Positions 54,644-63,160 of a stretch of DNA of 64,000 nucleotides are shown here, one piece after another. Position 1 is the stretch's first letter. Every line of letters begins with the position of its first letter. Made by a program: the position numbers and the translations under genes. The notes beneath the pieces are model-generated. The model was not told the DNA's origin, did not search any database, and saw only the letters and a list, made by a program, of their open reading frames with translations. The DNA comes from JABMMZ01 sp040386935 (GTDB taxonomy: Bacteria; Bacteroidota; Bacteroidia; NS11-12g; UBA955), in the NCBI GenBank assembly GCA_040386935.1, contig JAZKEQ010000009.1, positions 21,099-85,098 on the forward strand, in the 5' to 3' direction.

Positions 54644-55315
54644 ATGTCATCTAATTACCGTTTGTTATTTCTTTTTTCACATCTTGCTCTTATTGTGGCA
54701 TGTAATAATGTTCCCCCAACACAAGATAAAGAGCAGGTGAATGATACTACATTAGTTGAGGTAAAAGAACCTGTTATACCAAAATATGATACTTATGAAG
54801 AATCAATTGTGGCAATGCGGGCTAAAAAGAATGAATCCATGTTGGGAAATGGGATCATAGAACCAGAGAAAGTAAGTGCTTTTAAAGGGCTGAATTATTT
54901 TGACCCGGATACAACATTTATTTTTAAAGCAAACTTTGCGATTATTAAACCTGAAAAAGTGGTATTTAAAACAACGGATGAGAGAGCTCCTGTATATTAT
55001 AAATATTGTAAGTTATCCTTCAATACGCAAGGTAAGGATGCTGTATTATATGGCTATGTAAGCGAAGAGGATATTGAAGCTCCTAAAAGTATTTTTGTAC
55101 CATTCAAGGATGCTACAAGTAATAGTATTTCATATGGAGGAGGTCGTTATTTGGATTTAGACTATCACGGTGAAAAGAACATGATGTTATTAGATTTTAA
55201 TTACGCATATAATCCTTATTGTCATTACAATCATAATTTTAGTTGTCCGTTAGTGCCTGCGGAAAATGTGTTGAAAGTGGCCATTAATGCAGGAGAAAAA
55301 AAATTGTACGACTGA
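54644..55315 (+). CDS. Lipoprotein of unknown function
   Basis: 223-residue protein starting at the ATG at 54644; an ATG 36 bases earlier would add MSCIIVGKFIQL, which does not improve the signal. The signal ends in lipobox LIVAC (lipidation at about C21). The mature part has no recognised domain; a Tyr- and Asp-rich body with short strands (SISYGGGRYLDLDYHGE) near the end, and a closing C/H-rich segment (YNPYCHYNHNFSCPLVP). Its stop overlaps the next start (TGATG-like overlap), so it is coupled to the small membrane protein. Function open. Confidence 0.7.
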   Translation: MSSNYRLLFLFSHLALIVACNNVPPTQDKEQVNDTTLVEVKEPVIPKYDTYEESIVAMRAKKNESMLGNGIIEPEKVSAFKGLNYFDPDTTFIFKANFAIIKPEKVVFKTTDERAPVYYKYCKLSFNTQGKDAVLYGYVSEEDIEAPKSIFVPFKDATSNSISYGGGRYLDLDYHGEKNMMLLDFNYAYNPYCHYNHNFSCPLVPAENVLKVAINAGEKKLYD

Positions 55316-55770
55316 TGAATAAAAAAGTTTGTATACTATTATTGTTTGGTTTGCTTGCGATGGCTCAAAATATTAATGCGCAGGATTCAATAAAGGCGAT
55401 ACAAATTTCAACAGCAAATCAAACTTTACCAATTGTCAGACAGTATACAGAATTTAAGTTTCGTGGTGGTGATGGCAAATATTACAATGGCAAAATAAAA
55501 ATTTATAACGACACACAATTTGCTTTTTACAATTTTTTCAATGAGTTGAGCACGGATACAATGCATATTTCATTTATTCAGTCTGTAATGGTTAAATTAG
55601 AGGGGCAGCGTTACAAAATAAGTCCGGGTTTGGTAGTGCTAGGGTTGGTTTTTACACCAATGATTACCATTCCGGTTGTTATTTTCAAGCTTTTTGCAAA
55701 GAGACATAAGTGGAAATGGGTTGATAAAGAAGGGTTGATGGTCAAAGTTATAACATTATACGAAGAATAA
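55315..55770 (+). CDS. Small secreted/membrane protein of unknown function
   Basis: 151 residues: signal peptide (MNKKVCILLLFGLLAMAQNINA) , a beta-rich domain (about 30-105, YTEFKFRGGDGKYYNGKIKIY), one membrane helix at about 107-128 (LVVLGLVFTPMITIPVVIF) and a basic tail RHKWKW. Overlaps the upstream lipoprotein gene by one base. No family recognised. It is 12 bases before the PNGase F-like gene and may share its transcript. Confidence 0.65.
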   Translation: MNKKVCILLLFGLLAMAQNINAQDSIKAIQISTANQTLPIVRQYTEFKFRGGDGKYYNGKIKIYNDTQFAFYNFFNELSTDTMHISFIQSVMVKLEGQRYKISPGLVVLGLVFTPMITIPVVIFKLFAKRHKWKWVDKEGLMVKVITLYEE

Positions 55771-55782
55771 TACAGCATATAT

Positions 55783-57744
55783 ATGACAACAAAATTTACA
55801 TTAATAGCACTTTCATTTTTTGTGGTTTCGACACTGTCGGCCGCAACAGGTGATACAGCAAAAGTAACAACCCATCAAAAAGTTGTTATAAAAACAAATC
55901 CTTCTGTGGGTCACACCCGTTATTCGGCATGGGGACAATTTCCGGGAAATGATAAAAAGTACCGCAAGGTGTATTTATATTTAGAGTTTGGATGTGCACC
56001 CGGCCTAACCTGCGGAGAGTGGGATTATATTAACAATATTTATTTAGGACGTAAAGGTGGTGTGAAAGGCGATAGTTTGTATTACGAATTGGCGCGATTT
56101 ATAACACCGTATGGCAAGTCGTGGACAGCTGCCAGTAATTGGAAGCATGGTTGGTATTTCGACCTCACTGATTTTTCGTATTTAATGCACGATTCATTGG
56201 AAATTATTTATCAGCATACCGGATACGAAGCAAATAACGACAGAGGTTGGACAGTTACTTTGCAATTCAATTGTATAGAAGGAACTCCTGCATTAGAGCC
56301 TCTGGGTGTTACACGGTTTTATGAAGTGTCGGCCCCATTTGGAAGTGCTTCGAATGCGTTTAAAAATGCAGTGCCCGACAAAACCTTTACTGTAGCCGAC
56401 AATGCTGATTTTACAAGATTTAAAACCATTCAAACAGGACATGGTATGGATCAACAGGAAAACTGTGCGGAGTTTTGTAGCAAACAAAGAACCATTAAAC
56501 TGGATAATTCAGAGATAGATAAGAGAAGTGTGTGGCGCGACAATTGCGGATTGAACTCCTTGTATCCACAAGCCGGAACCTGGCTATACGACCGTGCAGG
56601 ATGGTGTCCCGGAGCACCCGTTGAAGCCAATGATGTGGATGTGAAATTAGCGGCCAATAGTCAGCATACTTTTTCTCTGGATATGGAGAGCTATACAAAT
56701 TCAGTAGGTGGAAGCGCTAATTATTATATATCTGCTTATGCCATGTATTTTAAAGACAATCGCAAACAGCGTGATGCTGCTATTGACGATATTCTGGCTC
56801 CTTCGACACATTTTGATTATCTGAGAATGAATCCGGAATGTGGCGCACCTATATTAAACATCAAAAACTTTGGACTGGATACCATAAAAACAGTTTATTT
56901 CGAATATGGTAAATTGGGTGGTCAGATACAATTCATTGAAGTGCATTGCAATATTGCATCCATGCAGTCAGGGATTGTGAATTTAGAAGCGATTTATAAC
57001 TGGAGTGGTTCAGGTAATACATTTTATGCTAAAATTTTAAAGGTCAATAATCAATCAGACGAGAATGATGAAAACAATCTGATGTATTCAACTATAATAA
57101 ATACTGTTACTTGGCCTAATAAAATTATTGTTACATTAAAAACAAATAATGCAGCGAGCGAAAATTATTACAGAATTACTGATGCCAAAGGCAATATTAT
57201 TAAGCAACGAAATAATATGGGTAATAATATTACCTATAGAGATACGGTGCAGTTGATGAACAATATCTGCTATAAGTTTGAATTGCTTGACGATGGAACT
57301 CCACCAGCAAGTAATCCATTGAATAAAGATGGTTTGGGTTGGTGGGCTAATGTCAATGACGGTACAGGTAGTTTGCAAATACGAAGCGGTTTAAACAACG
57401 CCTTGCTTAAATCATTTAATGTCGATTTTGGGACTAAAATAATGCATAATTTTTATACGACATTTCCAATGGGGGTACCACCTCTCACGAATCAAATCAA
57501 GGAATCTATTTTAGTTCAGGTATACCCTAATCCGGCTACTTCTTCAGTTAATCTGACAGTTGATTTTAAGGAAAGCGGTCCTGCCAATATCTCGATATAT
57601 GATAATTTAGGTCGTCTGGTGTATTCAACTGTTACTGAAAAAAGTACTGAAACAATTGATGTCAATAATCTGGCTTCGGGACTTTATCACGTAGTAGTTA
57701 ACCAGGGCGCTTTTTCGGGGAAGACTGAATTTATTGTAAATTAA
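55783..57744 (+). CDS. PNGase F-like T9SS-sorted protein
   Basis: Resembles peptide-N4-(N-acetyl-beta-glucosaminyl)asparagine amidase F, which removes N-glycans from glycoproteins. Signal peptide 1-20. N-domain: CAPGLTCGEWDYINN (71-85) aligned with the CxxxxxCDPWDR segment of PNGase F, placing D81 at the catalytic Asp (D60), and FITPYGKSW. C-domain: GHGMDQQENCAEFCSKQRTIKL (219-240) with E230 matching E206, and WLYDRAGWCPG (267-277). The Glu normally in the strand IYTETW (E118) is replaced by H145 in IYQHTG. Type A sorting domain from about 580 (VQVYPNPATSSVNL) to the end. The alignment to active-site positions is by memory of the family. Confidence 0.8.
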   Translation: MTTKFTLIALSFFVVSTLSAATGDTAKVTTHQKVVIKTNPSVGHTRYSAWGQFPGNDKKYRKVYLYLEFGCAPGLTCGEWDYINNIYLGRKGGVKGDSLYYELARFITPYGKSWTAASNWKHGWYFDLTDFSYLMHDSLEIIYQHTGYEANNDRGWTVTLQFNCIEGTPALEPLGVTRFYEVSAPFGSASNAFKNAVPDKTFTVADNADFTRFKTIQTGHGMDQQENCAEFCSKQRTIKLDNSEIDKRSVWRDNCGLNSLYPQAGTWLYDRAGWCPGAPVEANDVDVKLAANSQHTFSLDMESYTNSVGGSANYYISAYAMYFKDNRKQRDAAIDDILAPSTHFDYLRMNPECGAPILNIKNFGLDTIKTVYFEYGKLGGQIQFIEVHCNIASMQSGIVNLEAIYNWSGSGNTFYAKILKVNNQSDENDENNLMYSTIINTVTWPNKIIVTLKTNNAASENYYRITDAKGNIIKQRNNMGNNITYRDTVQLMNNICYKFELLDDGTPPASNPLNKDGLGWWANVNDGTGSLQIRSGLNNALLKSFNVDFGTKIMHNFYTTFPMGVPPLTNQIKESILVQVYPNPATSSVNLTVDFKESGPANISIYDNLGRLVYSTVTEKSTETIDVNNLASGLYHVVVNQGAFSGKTEFIVN

Positions 57745-57748
57745 TTTT

Positions 57749-58231
57749 CTAGCGAACTTTTATGAGCTGTTCCAATATGTTATGGACAGCAGGGCACACT
57801 GTGGAATTGGCCAATGTCAGTTGTTGGCGCTTAATAAATACATCTTCATCTGTGTAAGGGTATCTGGCGCAATCAGAAGGGCGCACTTCATATATTTTGC
57901 AGGTGTTGTCGGTGTTTAGAAAAGTACAAGGACTTTTTTGTAAGACAAAGTCATTATCTTCATCTAATTTAAGGTAACTTTCAATCAGTTCAGACTCCTT
58001 AATTTTAAGGTGTTTGCTGATGCGTTTAAGGTCAGTACTTTTAAAAGTAGGACTGTGGTTTTTACAACAATTGGCACATTGCAGACAATCTATTTTTTGA
58101 AATGCAGCCTCATGCAATTCCGGCAATTGTTTGATGATTTGAGACGGTTTGGCCGTAGCTAACAGTTGCTTGTATTTTTTCTTGTTGTCTTTGGCTTTTG
58201 CTTTCCAAGTAGTATTTGTCGACCAGTCCAT
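57749..58231 (-). CDS. YkgJ-family cysteine-cluster protein
   Basis: 160 residues with conserved cysteine spacing CLQCANCCKNH, then CTFLNTDNTCKIYEVRPSDCARYPY, matching the YkgJ/DUF-type Zn or Fe-S binding family. In known families the cluster sits in a cytosolic domain; enzyme activity is not established. A basic, helix-forming N-terminal segment precedes it. It converges with the PNGase F-like gene with 4 bases between the stops. Metal type not readable. Confidence 0.85.
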   Translation of the reverse strand: MDWSTNTTWKAKAKDNKKKYKQLLATAKPSQIIKQLPELHEAAFQKIDCLQCANCCKNHSPTFKSTDLKRISKHLKIKESELIESYLKLDEDNDFVLQKSPCTFLNTDNTCKIYEVRPSDCARYPYTDEDVFIKRQQLTLANSTVCPAVHNILEQLIKVR

Positions 58232-58397
58232 ATCCCCTGCAATGATAAATAAAATTGATAGGAAAGGCTTAGCAATAATTATATCATGCTAAAAGCCAAT
58301 TGATTGCCTTGGTTTTACACAAGTAAAACGAAAAGCGGTTATTATTGCACAACTTTTAGTCAATCCGGCTAATTTTAATCCCCTGTGCTTTTTAACT

Positions 58398-58793
58398 ATG
58401 CAATCATCGGATCCGATTGTTAATGCAATCATTAAGTCTTTCACTATCATTGAAGAGACGAATACATGTGAATTGTATTTTAATGATAACATCACCATTA
58501 CACTTGATGCTATTAAGAAAGTTGACGAGCACTGCAAGCAGTATACAGCAGGGAGAAAATTAAAGCGTTTAGTTGTATCGGGCAGGAATAGCCATATTAC
58601 TCGTGAAGCTAGAATTTATGGACAAGAAGCAAGCGAGTTGAATAAATTATTTGTACAGGCAGAGGCTGTAGTCGTTTATTCATTTCCTCAAAAAATGGTT
58701 GTCAATTTTTATTTTGGCTTTTTGAAAGGATCATTTCCCATGCAATTTTTTACAGATATAGAAAAAGCAAGGGAATGGTTGAATAAGCAGTAA
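58398..58793 (+). CDS. STAS-like domain protein
   Basis: 131 residues. The pattern of alternating strands and helices (NTCELYFNDNITITLDAIKKVDEHCKQY, KLKRLVVSGRNSHIT, AEAVVVYSFPQKMVVNFYFGFL) resembles the small SpoIIAA/STAS-like proteins (DUF7793-type) of Bacteroidota. Cytoplasmic. The 3' end abuts the convergent T9SS cargo gene with no space. Function unknown. Confidence 0.7.
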   Translation: MQSSDPIVNAIIKSFTIIEETNTCELYFNDNITITLDAIKKVDEHCKQYTAGRKLKRLVVSGRNSHITREARIYGQEASELNKLFVQAEAVVVYSFPQKMVVNFYFGFLKGSFPMQFFTDIEKAREWLNKQ

Positions 58794-59747
58794 TTATTCC
58801 AATACCAGTTTAATCAAAGATACATTGCCTGTAAGATCAGTTATTCTAATGGAATAAATGCCTTTTGGGAAGCTTTTGGTGTCAATTTGAATGGCAGTCT
58901 TTGGTTCAATAATAGCAGTCAATACCTGGCCGGTAATCGTCATCAATAATACAGAGGCAATTTGTTCAATATCCTCTATCTGTACATTTACAAATTCTGA
59001 AGCCGGGTTGGGATAAATGCTGAGTTTAATTATCTCATCGTATCTGACATAAGCCAATGAGGAGTATGAGCAGTCGCCATTCATGTCAACCTGTTTGATT
59101 CTGTAGTAGTTGATACCTGTATGGGCCATTGGGCATGAATAGGTGTAATTATTGATCTGCAAAGGGTTGTTAGAAGCTTTTACAGTTGCTATGTTTTGCC
59201 AGTCCAAGCCATTGATACTGTTTTCAACTTCAAAATGGGAATTGTTTTTTTCAGAAACTGTCGACCAGTTTAATTCAACATTTTTATTTTTTAATGAAGC
59301 TTTAAAATCGAGCCATTCTACAGGCAGAGGTGGTCCTGTGATAAATGCGCCAGATGTTGAACCGGTAGCGTATACAGCACCTGTTACACTGAACGGGCCA
59401 AAAATATCCGTACCTCCAACAAATGTAAACTTACTGCCGCCATTACCGCCTGTTATTTTGCCTCCACTTTTTACAACAATGATACCACCGGCCGCCATAT
59501 CAATTTTTCTACCGGAGTTAAAATTAAGAATGCCTGATATGAAAAGTGTGTCAATAAGAGATGTTCCACTAACATTAACAGTTATGGAATCACCTGAGCG
59601 AATGGTATAAACAGTAACTCCTGAGGAACCAGTACATGAAAAAGTACCACTCCAGTTGCCATTCCCTGATGAGTTGCAAATGATTTTACCATACGAAGTA
59701 GCAGTAAAAACAATAGTTAACGCTGCAATTAAGATTTGTTTTTTCAT
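58794..59747 (-). CDS. T9SS type A sorting-domain secreted protein
   Basis: 317 residues from the ATG at 59747; an earlier TTG would add 14 residues. The signal peptide MKKQILIAALTIVFTATSYG is followed by a Gly/Ser-rich beta domain with SGNGNWSGTFSCTGSSG and a repeat-like ISGILNFNSG, possibly a right-handed helix or adhesive domain, then a fibronectin III-like region (about 150-230, LPVEWLDFKASLKNKNVELNWSTVSEKNNSHFEVE) and a C-terminal sorting domain (LSIYPNPASEFVNV to KLVLE). Related to the many LPVxWLxFxA...NxxxxLxW cargo proteins in the phylum. Confidence 0.85.
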   Translation of the reverse strand: MKKQILIAALTIVFTATSYGKIICNSSGNGNWSGTFSCTGSSGVTVYTIRSGDSITVNVSGTSLIDTLFISGILNFNSGRKIDMAAGGIIVVKSGGKITGGNGGSKFTFVGGTDIFGPFSVTGAVYATGSTSGAFITGPPLPVEWLDFKASLKNKNVELNWSTVSEKNNSHFEVENSINGLDWQNIATVKASNNPLQINNYTYSCPMAHTGINYYRIKQVDMNGDCSYSSLAYVRYDEIIKLSIYPNPASEFVNVQIEDIEQIASVLLMTITGQVLTAIIEPKTAIQIDTKSFPKGIYSIRITDLTGNVSLIKLVLE

Positions 59748-60110
59748 TATGTAAATAAAGTGTTGCAATAATAAAAGAATTGAGAGCAACTAAGTAAAAA
59801 TACTTAATTTAAGAGAAAAATGGACTCAAAATTGAGTGTTAAATACTAGAGTATTTGTTGTTCTATTGCTGAATATTTATTTTAATAATAAATATTGGGG
59901 TATAAAAAAGAATAATTATTTTATCTTATAAAATGTAGATATTCAACTGTTTAAATAGAAATTGCAAGAGATTGAATAGAGACATTTCTTATAGATTGCT
60001 CCTCTGTCTTGTTTTTTAAACAATTGTTTGTAAGTGATGCGTAGAAAGATGCTTGATTTCTAATAAAATCAAGGTGTTTAATGTATTTTGTTTAAGAAAA
60101 ATTCAAAAAA
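59748..60110. other. A+T-rich intergenic region
   Basis: 363 bases between a T9SS cargo gene and the HmuY-like operon. Very A+T-rich and without coding frames. It contains an inverted repeat aatattta / taaatatt with centre near 59881. No terminator with a G+C stem and no promoter consensus with both elements was found. Confidence 0.6.
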
Positions 60111-61124
60111 TTATTTGATTCTTGCGAATTCAAACTTAGGATTACCACTAATTTTCATTTTATCATAAAAATCGAGGAAGCGCAACTTGTAAAGATGCCC
60201 TTCAGTATCCTTGATGATGTAATTGATTTTCGAGTTGACAGTATAAAGCCCTTTTGTGATGTCATAGCTCTTCCATTCGTAGCCAATTGCATCGCGGTCG
60301 GTGCTGTACCATAGAGAAGCTACTGTGTAAGCATTAATGTCTTCAAATTTATTGGTTGAATCAATTCCTACAGCCACATTGTTGGGATTGCTGAAAACAC
60401 CTTTTACCTGATAGAGAATAGGCGTTGGTGTGTTTTTAGTAATAATAGTTTTGTATTGAGTAAATTCAATATCCCATGATTCTTTATTAGGCTCAGCATT
60501 GTGTACAATTTCACCACCGTTTTTAAAAGTGAAATATGAATAATTCTGAGTCTTATTTTTGGGTATAATGGTGATATTGCCATTAATGGTATTGAGATTG
60601 TTAATCAAGCAGCTGAATTCAGAATCATTCGATCCTGTAATCTGCAGGCGTTTGTATCTGTCAGCACCACTTAAATACCTCAACTCAATGATGTAAATGC
60701 CATATATCGTACCACCTCTTCCATCCGGTAATTGGTAGGTCGACCAGTCGCCAATAGCAGAGGTTGATGTCCTGCCATTACTTGCATCTACCATTTCAGG
60801 GTATTTTTTAAAGAAATCAGTATCGCTGGCAAATGTTTCATTCAGATTGTAAAGACTTATTTTTCTAACAACAATATTTTTACCGGAATTGATAAATACC
60901 CCCTTGCCATTATCAGTTGATTCAAAACACAAGTCCCAGTCGCTGAGCTGTCGCTGCTGAAAGGTATTTGTGCCTAAATCAAAATACATTTGGTTCTCAT
61001 AATTAGGCCCCATGTAGCAAGAGTTGATTTCTGAACCACCCAAAGGCAATACAATAGGGTCATCTTTCTTGAAACAAGATGTCAGGGTCAATAACAGAAA
61101 CGGAATAATGAGCTTAGTCTTCAA
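60111..61124 (-). CDS. HmuY-family haem-binding-type lipoprotein
   Basis: Resembles HmuY, the haem-capturing lipoprotein of Porphyromonas and relatives. Signal peptide with lipobox LTSC (about C17). Repeat-like HmuY signatures: WDLCFEST (about 63-70) and SWDIEFTQYKTII (about 221-233) in the two halves. Two His/Met ligands are not readable with confidence. The gene lies 12 bases downstream of the TonB-dependent receptor gene, in the order receptor-HmuY-like, typical of haem-uptake operons. Confidence 0.8.
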   Translation of the reverse strand: MKTKLIIPFLLLTLTSCFKKDDPIVLPLGGSEINSCYMGPNYENQMYFDLGTNTFQQRQLSDWDLCFESTDNGKGVFINSGKNIVVRKISLYNLNETFASDTDFFKKYPEMVDASNGRTSTSAIGDWSTYQLPDGRGGTIYGIYIIELRYLSGADRYKRLQITGSNDSEFSCLINNLNTINGNITIIPKNKTQNYSYFTFKNGGEIVHNAEPNKESWDIEFTQYKTIITKNTPTPILYQVKGVFSNPNNVAVGIDSTNKFEDINAYTVASLWYSTDRDAIGYEWKSYDITKGLYTVNSKINYIIKDTEGHLYKLRFLDFYDKMKISGNPKFEFARIK

Positions 61125-61136
61125 AATAGTCGTGTT

Positions 61137-63152
61137 TTAGATAGTAATGTTAAACTGAGCAAACAATGACCGACCCACTGAGAATGGTGTGGAAGTGCCT
61201 CCACCCGAATGGAAAGATGTGCTGGTGCCGGACGTATTTAAGGTTTTAATATTGAATAAGTTTTTACAACCTATGGTTGCATTCAAACGTTTGTTATAGA
61301 AAGAGCGATTAGCTGTAAGGTCTAGTATCTGGTAATCCTGAATTGAAGTTTGTACAACATCTCTTGTTTCGTTGAGCGCATACCCAATATTTCTTCCATT
61401 GTATTTGTAGTACAAAGATAAATTGGTTTTAGTTTGTTTCTTTTTAGTAATTAATGAGTAGGTGATTTGAGTTCTAAACTCAGGGGTATAATTGTATTTG
61501 CTTTTATTCACAATCCTGAAAGCATTGTTGTATACACCAATCATAGCAGCCCCGGTTGATATGTTCCAGTTGTTGAACTGTGTGGCAATATTAAAGTTGG
61601 AACCTATTGATTTAAAGTTGTCAATATTGTGGTAGGTGTAGGTGAAAGTTGATGGGTCAACGGATACAATGGCAATCTGATGATAGATATGATTGTAATA
61701 GTTATTGTTTTCAAGGAAGAAGAACAGTGATTTGTTGATCTTCAGCTTGTATTTCATTGCAAAATTATGGTTGTTGGAAATCTCTGAACGCAAGTCGGGA
61801 TTGCCATGAATATTGTGGTTGTAATCTACAAAATTCAGGTAAAGCTCCTTTAAAGAAGGTGCTCTGAAACCTTTGCCATATGAATATCTGGCCGTAAAAT
61901 TTTTTCTTGCACTGTCTCTGAATTGAATCTGGATAGAAGGAATGAAAGGGGCCGGATATTTTGAGTTATAGGTAGCCCTAAAGCCCGGTTTAATGATAAA
62001 GTTTTTCAGCTGCTTAAATTCAGCACAAGCAAACATAGCATAATCATTCATTCGCCCTTTATCACTCTCTATTTTAGTTCCAAAACCACTGTTCAAATTG
62101 ATATCAAAACCCAGCTGATAATTAAATTTTCTTGAGTAGGCAACATTGTAGCTTCCCCTTGTCATAAAATTTAGAAAGGAAGTTGAGCTATTGGCATCCT
62201 TGTTCTGCACCAATTCAGGTTTTACATTTACCAGGTCCATGCGATAGGTTATTTTATCACGTTGGTAAAAACTGAAGGAAGAAAGTAGATTCCAGTAATT
62301 ATTGTTGTTTATTTTATGATCTAAAGATAATGAATTGACAAATCTATTGGTTATATAATATTCGTCAAAAGCATAGCCTTCCAAATGATTCACTACAGCA
62401 GGACCTTTATTTTCAATTTTTTCATTGAAAATGTCTGTTTTAAATCTGATGCGCAACTTGCCAACCTCGTTCAAAATGCTGAAGTTGCCAAATACCTGTT
62501 GTTTTGGTTTCCATAGCATTTCGCGGCTGCTTTTATCAATAGAGTAACCTGAAAAGAAATTGCGGGATATATTGGCAGCAAAATCCATATTGTTGAGTTT
62601 TACAATGCCACCACCACCAATATTGTATTGTCCGATTGTTTCATAATAACCATTAGCAGTGAATAGGGATGGCTTGTTTAATAGGATTTTTTTAGAAATT
62701 AAATTGATGACCCCGCCAAGTGCATCAGTACCGTAGATAACTGATAAAGGGCCTTCAATTATTTCTATTCTTTCAATATTGGAAAGATTCAACTGATTGA
62801 GGTCGATGTTGCCATTTTCTCTGCCAATCAATGGCACACCGTCTAAAAGTATCTTAACATTTTGACCGCTAATACCCTGAAGACTCATTGAGCTCCCCAG
62901 GATATTATCGTTGCTTATGCGCACATTTAATTCTTTAGACAGAACATCTTTCAGATTAACGGCACCCTGGCGTTCAATGTTTTTAGCAGTAATAATTCTA
63001 ACATTCTGTACTGACCTAGAGGCATCCGTTGGCATTATCTCTCCGGTAATAACCTGAGCTTTAAATATCAGCGTATCTTCAATTTGAGCTGTTGCATTGC
63101 TTACAATAAACAAGGCAATAAGCGTCAGTAGATATGTTTTGAAGAATTTCAA
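61137..63152 (-). CDS. TonB-dependent outer-membrane receptor
   Basis: Outer-membrane active transporter of 671 residues. Signal peptide about 1-22; a plug domain (about 45-155) with NVRIITAKNIERQGAVNLKDVLSKE, LDGVPL and RIEIIEGPLSVIYGTDALGGVINLISKK; then a 22-strand-type barrel. No N-terminal carboxypeptidase-like domain, so it is of the HmuR rather than SusC type. Flanked by HmuY-like genes on both sides, so haem or haem-protein is the likely substrate, by linkage. Energy comes from TonB/ExbBD such as those at 40.5-44.5 kb. Confidence 0.9.
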   Translation of the reverse strand: MKFFKTYLLTLIALFIVSNATAQIEDTLIFKAQVITGEIMPTDASRSVQNVRIITAKNIERQGAVNLKDVLSKELNVRISNDNILGSSMSLQGISGQNVKILLDGVPLIGRENGNIDLNQLNLSNIERIEIIEGPLSVIYGTDALGGVINLISKKILLNKPSLFTANGYYETIGQYNIGGGGIVKLNNMDFAANISRNFFSGYSIDKSSREMLWKPKQQVFGNFSILNEVGKLRIRFKTDIFNEKIENKGPAVVNHLEGYAFDEYYITNRFVNSLSLDHKINNNNYWNLLSSFSFYQRDKITYRMDLVNVKPELVQNKDANSSTSFLNFMTRGSYNVAYSRKFNYQLGFDINLNSGFGTKIESDKGRMNDYAMFACAEFKQLKNFIIKPGFRATYNSKYPAPFIPSIQIQFRDSARKNFTARYSYGKGFRAPSLKELYLNFVDYNHNIHGNPDLRSEISNNHNFAMKYKLKINKSLFFFLENNNYYNHIYHQIAIVSVDPSTFTYTYHNIDNFKSIGSNFNIATQFNNWNISTGAAMIGVYNNAFRIVNKSKYNYTPEFRTQITYSLITKKKQTKTNLSLYYKYNGRNIGYALNETRDVVQTSIQDYQILDLTANRSFYNKRLNATIGCKNLFNIKTLNTSGTSTSFHSGGGTSTPFSVGRSLFAQFNITI

Positions 63153-63160
63153 AAAAGGAG

